A DNA stretch of 64,000 bases, taken from assembly GCA_013399875.1 (NCBI GenBank), contig VXAZ01002278.1, forward strand, positions 5,252 through 69,251, in the 5' to 3' direction. The DNA is from Gymnorhina tibicen. Lineage: Eukaryota > Chordata > Aves > Passeriformes > Artamidae. The first letter of the stretch is position 1, and every line of letters starts with the position of its first letter. Under the pieces are notes generated by a model that worked only from the letters and a program-made list of their open reading frames with translations, was not told where the DNA came from and ran no database searches. Positions 25,143 through 38,364 of this stretch are shown piece after piece. Position numbers and translations under genes: made by a program.

Positions 25143-27115
25143 CCCAGCCATATTATTCTTGTCTAATCCATCTCTAGATGAAATCCATTTCTATTAGATA
25201 TAATTGTCACGGCCTTCTTCATTCCTTTTCTAGTTCTACTATATTTTTTTTGAACCAGCATGACCTGAACTGCACACAACAAGCAGTGTTGGAGCAAGAG
25301 TTCATGCAAATGCAAGTAACTTTTGTGATAACTCTGTCCTGGAGGAGAGATTCATATGCATAGAGAAGGATTAAGATTTTTATTAACCTATGGCTCAGTC
25401 ACTCTAGGGTTCTGCCTATAATACTTCTGTTCCACCCCTTCACAGAGACTGCAGCTCTCCCAGACAGATCTCTTTTCATAACTGTATGGAGTATTACAAC
25501 TCTTTACACAAAAATATAACTTCATTGAACTGAGGTTGCAAATTATCTGATGTGTCTTCCTGCCAACCTTCCCCACCCTCATGTGAGACTAGGTGCACAT
25601 TTTTAAGTACATGTATTAAATAGCTGCTCTTGCTAAAGCAGGGATCAGCTGCACCTAAGATTTGCTGATCCTTTCCAGAGGTCTCTCTGATGAGAAACTG
25701 CTGTACGTTTTGTCTATAGCTCCCATTAAAAACAGAACCACTACTGCATGATAAAGAAATTCATTACTGACAGACCAGAGGTTACAGTTTCCTTCCCCAG
25801 TAAATACTGGTACAATGCTGAACTACTGAGGTTGTAAGATTAAACAAATATTCTGCCCAGATCAATTGTAAGTGCCAGACTTTGGAATACAAATGGGTCT
25901 CCCCACGACCCTTACTGGTGAAATAAATATGCAATCTGACAAAAAATCCCTATCTCTTTGTAGAATTGTCAACCAGTTTCCACCATATTTAAGCTTGAAA
26001 GCAGAATGAGAATTGTATCTGCGACAGTTCTTTAGGGGAAATTTGGCAGGCAGGCTGACAAATCCATAGTGTACCGTGTCATCTTCCTATCAAAGAACCA
26101 AGCCAGCTCTGTGCTCTGGGAAATTCAGACAATCCCAGTGTACTCAAAGCTATCATTCAGGATCAGCTGCACAGAGGGAGTGTACTCATAGCGTAGTTTC
26201 ACTGATTTGAAAGCTTTATTTTCATACTGCCAGACCTACAGGCACAGAGCTAAAACCACTGCTCTGCTGTGCTGCTCCCAGACAGCCCTGCAGCACACCC
26301 ACCTGACAGAGCACCTTAGTGCTTAAGGGTGATTACGATTTCAAACATTTCTATAGTGACAGGTGAGACTTCACAGTTGCTTCAGGGTCCTATAAAGCCT
26401 TTTCATGACACTTCCAACCTACCTCATGGGTAACTCCACGGTATTTCTGTCAACTACCACCTCATACTTCCACATTCAAAAACAAAATCACAAGCATGTG
26501 CTCAGATTGATCTACTGGGAGTGGAAATAAAAGGAAAGAAGTATTTCCAACTTTAAATCATTGCTCAGGTGCCCTCCTGAAGGGACTTAAAGACTATACT
26601 TCACCACACTAACTCCTTCCTTCTATTGAATCTCCCTTTGCCCCCAAAAACAATGGCCTCTTTCAACAAGAAATCTACTCTAGAGAAGACGCTGAACAGC
26701 AGCTGCGCTATATCATTCTACTCTCATCTCGTACCAGTCTAAAAAAGCTGCTCAATAAACCCAGGGCATCTGGCACAGAATTAGCCATACTGCATTTCCA
26801 CAAGTGTGAGAGTGTGACAATTGGCCTCAGTACAGCATCTAGTATATGAAAAGGTACCAGGAAGTAGTTCCTTGAGTAGGAGAATAAGTAGCAGCTCATC
26901 CTGGCATGTTTCCTATTTGAAACTGTTAAAAAGTACAAGATCCAAATGGTGGTTTCTGGGTTCTTACAGTGTGTCTCTTTCTGCTCTCTAGAGATTTCCT
27001 GGGTTGGGTTTGCTCTTCAGTGTTTTCCTCAGTAAGAACAATAACAGGGTTCTATCCACCAGTGTGGCAGCTTATCTTCATGAAAACAAAGAGGAACTTA
27101 AAATTTGAGAACTAT

Positions 27116-27672
27116 ATAGAATCTTAAAACCATCAAGGCTGGAAGACACCTTTAACATTATCCAGTCCCATCATTCACCCAGCACTACCACTGTAACCCC
27201 TAAATCACTAAACCACATCACCCAGCAACAGGCGCAGATTCCTCTTGAACATCACCAGGGATGGTGACTCCACCACCTTGCTGGGAAACCTATTTCCTGA
27301 CCACCCTAACAGTGAAAAAAAATTTCCTAATATCTCATCTGAATTTCCCCTGTCTCATCTTAAGGCCATTTCCTCTGGACCTCTCACTGCAGGCACAGTA
27401 GAGGAGATCAGCCCCCACCTCACTACACCCTCCTTTCAGGGAGCTCTAGAGCGATGAGGTCCCCCCTGACAAACCAAGATCCCTCAGGCATTGCTCATAA
27501 AACATGTTTTCTAGTCCTTCCACGAGCCTTTGTGCCCTTCTCTGGACACTCTCCAGCACCTCAAAAGTCCTTTTTAAAGTGAGGGGCCCAGAACTGAACA
27601 CAGGATTCGAGATGTGGTCTCAACAGTGCCGAGTACAGAGGGACGATCACTGCCCTGGTCACATTGGACCAA
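27116..27672 (-). repeat. CR1 LINE 3' portion, minus strand
   Basis: Starts (minus-strand 3' end) with TAGAATCTTAAAACCATCAAGG-like sequence and runs through ACATCACCAGGGATGGTGAC, TCAGGGAGCTCTAGAG and TGGACACTCTCCAGCACCTC to a GGGGCCCAGAACTGAACACA block, which on the minus strand corresponds to the C-terminal end of ORF2. It is 5'-truncated and diverged, with stops in all frames. It belongs to a different CR1 subgroup from the copies at 1638 and 5627. Confidence 0.94.
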
Positions 27673-28657
27673 AACTAGCTTCAAATGTTGCTACAGTTTA
27701 GTGTCAGGGGAAAAGGCAATGTAATCCCTCATAACTTTCTCAGAAATCCACACAAAAATGCCAACAGTTAATATACGAACACTAGGAACTCATTTGTTCT
27801 CAGTATCATTAGACATAAAATGGCATACTGCATACTATTAATACATTACTGACATTTTTGAATCCACCCTAAGGCAAAGTTTCCCCAAAGGAGCGTCCAA
27901 ATGTGACACTAAAACATACAACATGGTGTAGAGCCTAGGGTCTTTAACTGCTAGTTCAAGTTGTTTTTATTGTCATTGTTACTCTCCCATATACCCAAAG
28001 ATATAAAAGAAGATACAAGGCTGCATTCTGCTAAGAGTGTCTTCCAGAGTCTGGGGTTTTTTTGTCTGGAATAGAAAACAGAAAACTGTAGAAAATCTTT
28101 GAAAGCTTAAGTACACCCAAAATACGCACACAGGTTTATTTATGTAGTAGGAAATTATTATTATAAGAGTGGGGTCGGGGAGAGGAAGAAATGCATGTTA
28201 TTACTTATTTGAAAAATAACCTATAAAAACACCAGTTATTTTCCCACCTTTCAAATTCTTTTTCCAACGTAAGACAATTAGCTCAATTGTCTACATTTTT
28301 TACAGAGTCAGAAATTCTGAATGTTCTAAACAGAAACCTTGAAACATTTAATTTTAAGCATCTGAAATACTGAAACAGTTCATTTTTTAAATTCTCAAAC
28401 TCAGTACAACATTTCAATACTCCTAAGTCAAAATGCTACATTTTGGTAGCATACTCCACATTTAGAAGACATTTTGGATTAATTAAAGCTGGTATTTTTG
28501 CCTGCTTGAGCTCCCTCATTACAAAACAAAAGGACTGCAAATTAGCTTTCAGAGCAACTATGGAACCTTTGCACAAAAAAATTAGATATTAATAAAAAGG
28601 AGGCAAGCATCACTGCTAGACTAAATGCCAGCAGGAGTAAATCTGCATAATATTTCA

Positions 28658-28680
28658 TATATATATGTGTGTGTGTGTAC
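28658..28680. repeat. Short (TA)n(TG)n dinucleotide run
   Basis: ATATATATATGTGTGTGTGTGT-like run, about 23 bases, in the FRMD3 intron. Confidence 0.8.
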
Positions 28681-30116
28681 ACTATATAATAATACACTAT
28701 TATTTCATATAGCTTAACTATTCCAAAAGACAAATAAAGAATAATTCAGCAAAAGCCAGAATTAAATGCGTTATTTTGGCACTTTCATTTGGAAGCATTG
28801 AAACCCTTTCTGTCCAAACACAGAGACTATGCAGTCGAATATAAAATTCTACAACATATAAAATCCTACAAGAGAGGCATTTAGCATTTCCAAGAAACTG
28901 GGCAAAGCAACATCTGCTGTGTGCTACGTACATCAGAATCAATAATAACTCTCCTAAAATAAAGTTATGCTTTCTTGTTTCAGCTCCTATTACATGTTGT
29001 TTGAAAGAACCTTCAGAAGATGGTGCCTAGTCTCTATCTTTGTCAATATTCAATATAAACTCCTTCCATAAAATCATAGAGAATTCTCTTAAAATTATTT
29101 ACCAAGCAGTAAAAGATTTTGCCCCACTGCCTCCATTAGGACCGTCTCAGATAGTGCAGCTCTCACTAGCTTAAGAGCCCACCTCCCTTGCTTAAGCTTT
29201 CTTTTTCTTTCTATTTTACACTCTGATGCCTGTATAACCTTATCTTCCTAGGCTTTGTTTCCTACACTACAAGGGTCTGCCTTTCTTAAAATCATCTCAT
29301 AAACAAGCTCTCGCTCTCTTTGTGTTTCTAATACTCCTTCTTTCCTCTTTCCTTCTTCAATTAAGTTGATCTTTCTTGAGTACAAATATCTAGATCAGAA
29401 CATCTGCGGTCTCATTAGAGTCTAATGATATTAATACCTTCCTGCAAATACGGTCCGAAGAGGCAAACAAAGTGTTGTCTTTCACCATAGCCACATCATG
29501 CACTAAAACCAGACCAGTCAACATTAATTTTATTCATTTTCCCACATCACTTTATTTGCCTTTGGGGCACTGAAGTACATTGTCACACACATTGTTATCT
29601 GGTATAGAATGAACTATCACTTTCCTTCAAAGCAATTGTGCTTGGTCAAACCACCAGGCTTAAATTCAGAAAGAAGCTGTTGCTGAAATCCACCTACTGA
29701 GCTACTCTTTGTGTTTTGTGACAAATCTCACCAACCCCAAATAATGTATTGCAGAATATGTGTCTCCCTTTCTCCTTGGTGGGATCTGTAAGAATTCCAC
29801 TGAGCCTTGGACATTTCTTATACCAAACTATATGTGCACTTACTCCACGGAACTTTGAAAATTTCTTCTACAGAACTATAAGTACTCTTATCTGTACAGC
29901 AGCTACAATCATATGGCATTTCTCCTGTGACCCCACCACATCTTATATTTGCTGTAGCTTATCTCTTTAACCACATACCTAGACAACTCCTGGTATTTTT
30001 TTGTTAAGATGAATTTCAGGCATGTGAACTCACAACTGCTAAAGTAAAAAAATTTAAAAAGCTATCACATACCTCATAAATTCAAAACCATAATTTTCTT
30101 CAGTTTTTTACTGAGC

Positions 30117-30250
30117 TGTCCTGGTTTGGGCCAGGACAGAGTTAGCTTACTGCAGTAACCATGAGGTGGCAAAGCCTGGAGCTGTGTGGGCGTGTCTGGG
30201 TTATTGTATACTCACATCATCGCTGGAGGGCAGAAGTAAGGAATTTTTTA
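30117..30250 (+). mobile_element. LTR fragment, 5' start of avian ERV LTR
   Basis: Begins TGTCCTGGTTTGGGCCAGGA followed by CAGAGTTAGCTT and a CATGAGGTGGCAAAGCCTGG block, the recognised start of a common avian LTR group that opens with TGTCCTGGTTT. The 3' part is missing and the right border is approximate. No internal viral sequence. Confidence 0.7.
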
Positions 30251-32173
30251 CCTTTCAGGAAGAAGATGCTCATGACAACAGAAGATGCTGAATATAAAAA
30301 TAGCTTATTTTGATGAATTGTAACATAAGAGAAGAATGTGCATTGCTTTCAACTCACCAACAGAGCATTTAAGTCTGTACAAAGACGGGTCCCTTATAAA
30401 TCATGTCCTAATTCATGACAGAGTTTAAAATAAAGAAATAATACCCTATTAGAGATGTATCCATATGCTTAAAAACATGAGAGCAATTGTAAATCAGCAC
30501 TTAAAAACGCATGTATGGAAAATGTAAGTTTGGTAAGTCTGTTTAACAAAATCCAGCTGAAGAGTAGATCAGTTGATACAAGCCACCATAGTACACAGGA
30601 CGGCTACAGTATTCCTAGTAGTGGGATATAAAGAGAAATGAAAACACAAGGTTTTTTAGGTAAGAATGTATTTTTTTTCTCAAATTGTCTTTTGCTCCTA
30701 ACCAAGAAAAAAATTATAGCTTCTGTATAGTCTTCCACAAACTTAGCACTAAATTAGCTACACTATGAGATGTAAAACAACAGTATAGCCAAGATGGATA
30801 AGACAGTGCAGCAAATTTAGCTAATAATATAGGTAACAGCTCTTTGAAACATGGCTATGCTATGATATAATAGGCATGGATTTGGGTTTTTGGAGTTTTT
30901 TCTGAAGTACCACTATTTTAAAGTATTCTGACGACAAAAAAAGGGGTTTATTAAAAAAACTGTCTTTACTTCCATTCAGTAAAATAACTTTTCTGTAGCT
31001 TTTTTTGAGTGACTGTCAGAGAAACTCCCAATAGAAGTGTTTATTAAGTCTTACCTAATTATAGCCCAGTCCAGTGCTCCACCTAATTTTCCTATCAATT
31101 GCAACCAGGTGAACACTTCCGTAATTTTTATGATTGTGAAGAATTAAGAACACTGGGCAGAATAACTGCTAATTATTTTCACTTTAAAAGGGGGATGCAA
31201 TGGAAATTATTTGTGCAGCTTTGCAAAGCTGTTGCAATTCTGTAAGGTTGAACTGATGGTGATACCCCAGTTCCAGTAATTTTTGACAAAACTAATTATG
31301 GAGTAGCAAGACATATCCAGCCAAATGGTTTATTTCCTCTCCAATCACAGCAGCTTCAAACTGGTGATTGTTTCCAGAGATTAAATGTCACCATATGTAT
31401 GCAAGAGACTTGAAGTCATGTATCTAAGTCTTAATCTTGAGACCAACAGGACAACACAGTGAAGAAGCAGTTCTGGATTTCAGTGTCTGAGGACTTCTGA
31501 TTCCTGTGTTGACAGTTTTTTTCCTACTCTCATACAGTAAAAGTCATCTGAAGCCAAGCAGGGGGTAGCAGTAACAAATCACCTATAAAATACAACCTGC
31601 AGAACCACCTAACACCTAGGAAAGATGACTAATTACTGTACACACAAATGAGCCTGACAATTTTATTGCACAAATACAAAGATGCTTATAGGGAAAACCA
31701 GCCTGAAGAACCTCCTACATCTTGACAAATCCCACCTGTTTTCAGTATTACAGATTTTAAGTCCATGCACCCTGGGATGGGTGAAACAGAATGACTGCTT
31801 TTAGCTGATAAACTAAATAGGATTTCTACTTACATATCCCAAGAAGCACACTGTAAGAGAAAACAAAAAATCCCAAATTCCAGTGCACTGTCAGAGCCTA
31901 GAGCTACTCTGTGTTGACTCTGAGTCATGCCTACAGATTCTTTTCTAGTTTAAGTGCCCAGAAGAACTACACAAATCAGAATATATCATAATATAATAAT
32001 AAATACACGAAGTGAGGGGAAAATTAATTTAATAATGCCACTTTAGGAACCCCTACAGAATTATGGTTTGAGTACAAATCCTCAGAGATAGATAACTTTG
32101 CATTAGAACTTACATGCTTTTTGAAAAAAAAAATCAATTAACTTTACTTAAAAGCAAATGTAGTCAGAGATTA

Positions 32174-32395
<222 letters not shown>

Positions 32396-33213
32396 TCAGA
32401 TGAGGACAAGGATTTAACCATTTATCTTCTCTGAAAGATTCCGGAGATTAATGATCAGTATACTCCCTGCACATTCACAGATTGGTTAAGAAAATACTGT
32501 TACTACTCCTACCTCAGGAAAACTCATGCTGTCCTAATAGCTACAAATTTATAAAACTTAGTATACTACTAGCAATCATATTTCCACGGATCCTATAATG
32601 GCATAACAGATACTCATTTACATATATAGAATTTCAAAACACTGAGTGGTGTTTTTGTATCCCCCATATTTGAAAGCAGATCTGACAGTGAGTATTTTAC
32701 TGGATCTTTAGGCAGTGCCCACAGCAAGAGAGATCTGATCCTTAATTCCCTTAATTAAGTCAGAGCTACAGTACAAAGAACAAATGCCCAAATGACTGAA
32801 AGAAAGGTTTTGATCTTTGCGTTGTCACTGGGTAACTATGGCCTTATCAAATCTTACTGTTACGCATGGTATTTAGCTAACAATCTCATTCTTTATTTCT
32901 GCTTCTTCAATCTCAACAGTGTGTTTCTGTTCTCCTTTATCTGCTGGCTGATATGGAGATCCTACATGAATTTTCACATTTCCTGTGGTCCAGCTAATGT
33001 GAAGGTTCGTGTTGGGGTTTTTTCTAAATTGTGATTTGTGTCAATATTAGCATGGGGCTAAAGCTGTTTTCCTGGAACAGTCCACTCCAAGCAGACAAAG
33101 TTGCTTCTACTACACAGTGGTGTCAGGTCTCTGCATTTTTTTCCCTCCATGTGTCTACCCTGGTCCTGCACTGAGGTACCTCTGCTATGGATCAGGTAGT
33201 GACATGAAACATT

Positions 33214-33308
33214 TTGAATTTAGCTCTTTAATGCCTACATTAGCTTGAATTTAGCTCTTTAATTTCTAATAACATTTACATTGAATTTAGCTCTTTAATG
33301 TCTAATAG
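33214..33308. repeat. Three-copy tandem repeat, 31-36 bp unit
   Basis: TTGAATTTAGCTCTTTAAT occurs at 33214, 33245 and 33281, each followed by related TCTAATA/CCTACAT sequence. The spacing is 31 then 36 bases. It ends about 90 bases before the LTR-like element at 33398. Confidence 0.93.
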
Positions 33309-33397
33309 AAACTACACAGGACATGAAATCGCTTTATATAAAAATAATACTTAATTGTTTTTCTCCAAACTACTCCCCAAAAACTTTAATGGTATGC

Positions 33398-33903
33398 TGT
33401 TGCGGTGGCTCAGCCCACTTCGTGGCTGGACAACATGCAGTGGGTGGATTTCCCCGTCTATGACTCCGACCCGGGGGGCGGGNNNNNNNNNNNNNNNNNN
33501 NNNNNNNNNNNNNNNNNNNNNNNNNNNNNNNNNNNNNNNNNNNNNNNNNNNNNNNNNNNNNNNNNNNNNNNNNNNNNNNNNNNNNNNNNNNNNNNNNNNN
33601 NNNNNNNNNNNNNNNNNNNNNNNNNNNNNNNNNNNNNNNNNNNNNNNNNNNNNNNNNNNNNNNNNNNNNNNNNNNNNNNNNNNNNNNNNNNNNNNNNNNN
33701 NNNNNNNNNNNNNNNNNNNNNNNNNNNNNNNNNNNNNNNNNNNNNNNNNNNNNNNNNNNNNNNNNNNNNNNNNNNNNNNNNNNNNNNNNNNNCTGCAGGG
33801 AGCCAACAGCTGCTGACAGGGCAGGTGCTTTCTCTCCCGTCAACCGGGACACTGGACCTTGTCGCCTGCTGTGGCCTCCGGGCGGCCAGCGGCCAAAGCG
33901 ACA
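33398..33903. mobile_element. LTR-type element (ERVK-like?) containing assembly gap
   Basis: A GC-rich block interrupts AT-rich intron. Its left end is TGTTGCGGTGGCTCAG and its right end is CCAAAGCGACA; TGTTGC and GCGACA are near-perfect inverted ends of the TG...CA type. The same 6 bases, GTATGC, stand directly outside both ends (33392-33397 and 33904-33909). This is the structure of an integrated LTR element; a 6-bp duplication is usual for ERVK (alpha/beta-retrovirus-like) insertions. The middle (33483-33792) is unknown. It may be a solo LTR or a larger provirus collapsed into the gap. No coding sequence can be read, and the strand is not determined. Confidence 0.75.
33483..33792. other. 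Assembly gap, 310 N
   Basis: All bases are N. The flanks are GC-rich (GACCCGGGGGGCGGG on the left, CTGCAGGGAGCC on the right), so the gap probably reflects high GC or repeated sequence. Open frames drawn across it are meaningless. Confidence 1.
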
Positions 33904-34024
33904 GTATGCCTTGTCCAAACTTTCTTTAAGAAGTTAGGAGGCAATTTAACCCATAAAGAGCATGGAAAGCAAAACTGAAGAGGTAGCATTTGTATATCTC
34001 ACAGTACTTTACCAGATATTCTTA

Positions 34025-34150
34025 GGCTGGGTATTGTTAGCATCTTCATTCTGCATAGGAGCAGCTGAGGCAAAACCAGCATCATGACCTGTCTGAGGTC
34101 ATACTCTAAAGGGCAGAAGAAGCAATGGCCTGGGCACCACCACTGTCTGG
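34025..34150 (+). repeat. Possible MIR SINE relic
   Basis: Blocks resemble the MIR core and tail: GTATTGTTAGCATCTTCATT, then CAGCTGAGGCAAAACCAGC, then GACCTGTCTGAGGTCATACT and GGCCTGGGCACC. The order and spacing fit but divergence is high, so this could be chance. Confidence 0.35.
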
Positions 34151-37100
34151 TGAGATCTACTGCTTCCCACATGAAAAATGGGACATGTTTCAAGACTGGA
34201 GAGATAGAAAATAATACAGTCCATGAACTAAATTTTTGTTCTCTTATCTTTACAATTAATGAGGAATTCTTGAATTGATACAGTTGCTTGTCTTTTCGTT
34301 TCCATTACTGAACAAACAGATAACTAAATAAAAAGTGAGGTCCTGGCAGATATCTGCATTGCCCTTCCTGTATGCGGAGGCTCCTGCGGACATACCCTTG
34401 CCTGCCATGGGGACCACCTCTTCTCCCAAATTCACTTCCAGCCACAATGGCATTGCTAGTTTCTGTACAGATTTCCTTCTCCTAGATGAGGGGGGACCTC
34501 TGTTTCAAATGCTACTGTGTAAGCCATCTGTTTCCACTATTCCTATCTGTCTCTACCTTCTACCTCCTATATATTTAAGTCCTGTACTCTTCCACATGCT
34601 CCTACTTGCCTGGAGATATCTCTGCCTTGTCTGCACCACGGTATTTCCATAATTTGTTTTTCTATTTTTAAACAGCTATTGTCAAAGGATGTTAGCACAA
34701 TTTGTCTGTTCAGTTTGTGCTCGTGCAACCTCAGGCTTTGCACCCTGCATTGTTACCTTTTTCCATGTAACCTAGCTACAACAGGTTTCCTTCTGTAATT
34801 GTTTCCTTCCAGCCTCCAGACATTTAAAAATCACCTTGTTTACTGTTAAGAATGGTTAATACATACACTGACATTTTTTTGTGCTGTACCCAGTTACAAG
34901 TATGGGCATCCCAGTGACAAGTTAGAGAAAACTTTCCTCAAAAGGAAAAGTCCTATCAAAGACTGAAAAATACAAAAGGAACAGTGTCACTCTCCCTGTG
35001 GCTGACAAAAAAGGGTCTACACTTATACAGTCATACTTCAATTAACTGCTTTCTAATTTAAAATCTTGTAAGTGTCTGCAAAGTTTTGTGACTGTGAGAG
35101 ACCATCAAAATACTGACAAAACTGCATTGTGACATTTCATTACAAAAGCACTAGGAAAAATTATAAGCACAGATGTGACATCTAAGCTGCACACAGTTTT
35201 AAACGAATCTACAGCAAACTAAATAGGACTGGGGAATAACAGCTGTTAGATGACTCAGGTACAATCAAACATGAAACCAGATTTTACTGACAACAGTGTA
35301 CAAAAGAAATCCACTTTTTAAAACACTGGAAATGAGGAAATCAGACTATCCATATTTTCATGTGACAATATTAGAGGGTGTTAACACAGTCTTCCACAAG
35401 AAACTACTACAGGTTCACATTTTAATCTATTAATTATAAAAGCCCTTTGCTTCAGTCACCTAAATAATCACAAATTTCTGAGTTCCTGAAGAAGCTGATA
35501 AAAGGCTAGGGCACACATAATGTTTTCAAATCCAGTAACAACGTTCTCTTTCCAAAGGAATTGATGCCCTAGTTTTCTTCCTTGGAAAATAGACGATGGA
35601 AACAAACCAAATAAAAAAGAGCAAAAAGCCTCTAAGCTAGATTCACGCTCTAGCAATTTTTAAGCCATCCATCGATAAATAGAAGGCACTAGTTAATAAC
35701 CTCACCCTTGGTTAGTATATCCTTCCGTTCATTACTAGATTTTAAAAAATATTCAAAATGCACAAAGTTGGCTAATTTGGCACGTGCATAATGTAGTGAG
35801 AGTTCTCATATGGAATTGTAAATATTCCACTGTTAAAGCCTTCCAAACACTTGAAATTTGAAAAAACATTTAATTGAAAAATCTTAATTGATACACAGAG
35901 GAAAGTACTTGATGTGGCACATAGCATATCAAGTCCTAATTCATAATAGATTGTATGGCAAGAAGGATAGGCGATGGTTGTTAATTTTGTTTTCTGCAAA
36001 CAGCATACATTTTCTGTATTTCTCTAACAATGCTTCAAATTTTTCTGAGCTTTAGAATCTAATGATCTTTTTCTATTGCATGTTACTACATATTACCATA
36101 CTACAAAAGAATATATTAAAACCAAATTTCATTCTGATTTGTGAAAGAATATGGATAAAATAAATTAAGAACTGCCAGTCACCCACAGCAGAGCAGAGGA
36201 ATGGATTTGGGTCACAGAATAATGAATATAAAACATTGCCTGAAATTTCAGACAGTTGCTGTATAGCTTTCCAGTTAAGTGATGTTTAAAAAAAAAACCC
36301 AAACAAACAAAAACAATCCTTAAAGCATTCGATACAAAAAAAGTAATTTGCAGCAATTCAGAAAAATTATTATATATTACAATTCAGAATGTTAGTCAGA
36401 ACATGAAAAAATTACATGATAAAAAAAGACATTATTTCAAACACGGCCGAAGAATACCAGCCACAAACAACAAGAATCTGAAAGTAAAAATCAAGTCATA
36501 CATTTAAAATTTTCGCAGCTCAAATATTTGAGAATTATACAACAGTTCACTCAGATGTCATCAACTATTGTCCACTACAGAAGACATATGCAGGCAGAGA
36601 CGAGTCACAAAAGTCTGTAAGCAAGAGATACGAAATGTCCTGAATTGTCATCAATATATTGTTTTCAATAAAAGAATACCATTAAATAAGCCACTTTTTC
36701 TTAGTCTATTAATTCAAATATATCTGTCTATCTCAAATGAGAGATATTTTCCTTCAGATTTTTGTAACCCATGCAGTGGCTTTAAACAAAGTCCTATAAT
36801 GTAGGTATTCCATACACTCCACACAAAAATTTGGAGATTTCTATAAATAATTTGAGGAATGACTTTCTGGTTTATTTAGATAAATAGGCACAGACAAGAT
36901 GAGTATGTTTTTCCTAAGGCTGTATTTGAATATCTGACCTTAATACCACTAAAATCCCACAACAAACCCCAACACATATGCAACGGATATAATGCCATGT
37001 AAATGACAAAATCCCTGAACACAGAAGGTCAGATTGCAAATAACTGTTAAAACTCTGCCTTTTAAGCTGGATGAAAAGTTTTCTTTTCTATTGAAAAAAA

Positions 37101-38343
37101 TATGTATCAAACTAAACCAGCAGCTGTGGCAAAAGAATTAAGCAAAACAGGGGGATGTTCTCCACTCCAACAAGATATGAAAATATGATCACACAGAGTC
37201 TTCCACTGAAGGACTCACAGGGCAACCTGAGTTTTTTCCTTAGCTCTAGGAAACTCAGTAATAAACTGGAGAAATGCCTCGTTTTCCCCACCAGACACTC
37301 TTATTACAGCTTCCATTTCTGCAACTCTGCAAATTTATGACTGAGTAACCCAGTTCCTTGATAATGTCTCTGGTATACAGAAAGTAATCCAAACAATAAT
37401 CTTTGTCGCTCTTGAGCAGTTTAAGTCTAACACATTATCCCCCTCTCATGCTTGCTTTGGGGATTTCTTTTTTTATTTCCACTTTCTTGGTGCAACTTAA
37501 AAAGCAAGGCAAAGTGTGACTTGTTCTACCAATTTAATAATTCTCTGATGACGTCAAATGAGACGACAAAACCTTTGTGACTGCTTCACAAATCTGAAAG
37601 TGAGAGGAAAACTATTTATAGCAGTTTAAGATCTTACATTCAGTGAAATATCTTCCCTGTTTGCATTTGCTTCACTGTGGAGCTGTGTCTATTTATCTGA
37701 GTGTCGTCACAAGGAAGAGCAAGAGTCACAAGCAGATTAAACCCAACGCTTCTGCTCTGTTATCTAACCACTGAAGTCCTGCCAGCTGTGCTTATCTCTG
37801 TCAGGAAGCCACTGACATTACTAAGAAGCAAGCAGAGTCATAAACACAGTATTTATTTGTACTGGGGATTTCAATCCTCATCGCATAAGTGTCTTTACTT
37901 GTGTGAACAGCTCCCAGCAGTGACCCTCTGTGTAAAGCTGGTCACATACTTAAGTGCTTACTTAAGTGGAAAGCCACACACAAAAACCAAAAAAACGATG
38001 ACAACAACAAAACAAAACAAAAAAAATGCCACAACAAACAAAGCATAAGTAAACCAACATTTCTGTCTAAATTAATGGAAAGTCAGGCTCTTAGGCAAGG
38101 AAAGCATACTGTTTGATTTTGTATGCTTGTTTTCTTTGGTGTGCTACATATTTTGAAGTTCTATGGATGTAAAAGAATTAAATACATGTATTGAAGAACA
38201 ATCATGATAAGACCATAGAATGAAAACTAACACAGTCAGAAAAAATGGACAAAATCACTGTGCCTCTAAGGCAAAAAAATAAATCAAAAAGCATCTTTAC
38301 CCACTGAAAACTGAAAACGACAGTTCTGCTGGCAATATTTAAC

Positions 38344-38364
38344 AATAAATAAATAAATAAATAA
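38344..38364. repeat. (AAAT)n microsatellite
   Basis: Five AAAT units in a row, about 21 bases. Confidence 0.85.

Noticed and set aside
33351..33929. Open frames of 150-180 codons on both strands across the gap
   Set aside because: They are open only because N codons do not produce stops.
33398..33930. CpG-island promoter or first exon at the GC-rich block
   Set aside because: TG...CA ends and the flanking 6-bp duplication explain the GC-rich block better as an LTR element.
35160..35220. Candidate upstream FRMD3 exon (minus-strand reading with a CHI triplet)
   Set aside because: The surrounding residues do not match FRMD3 and no GT donor follows in the right place.
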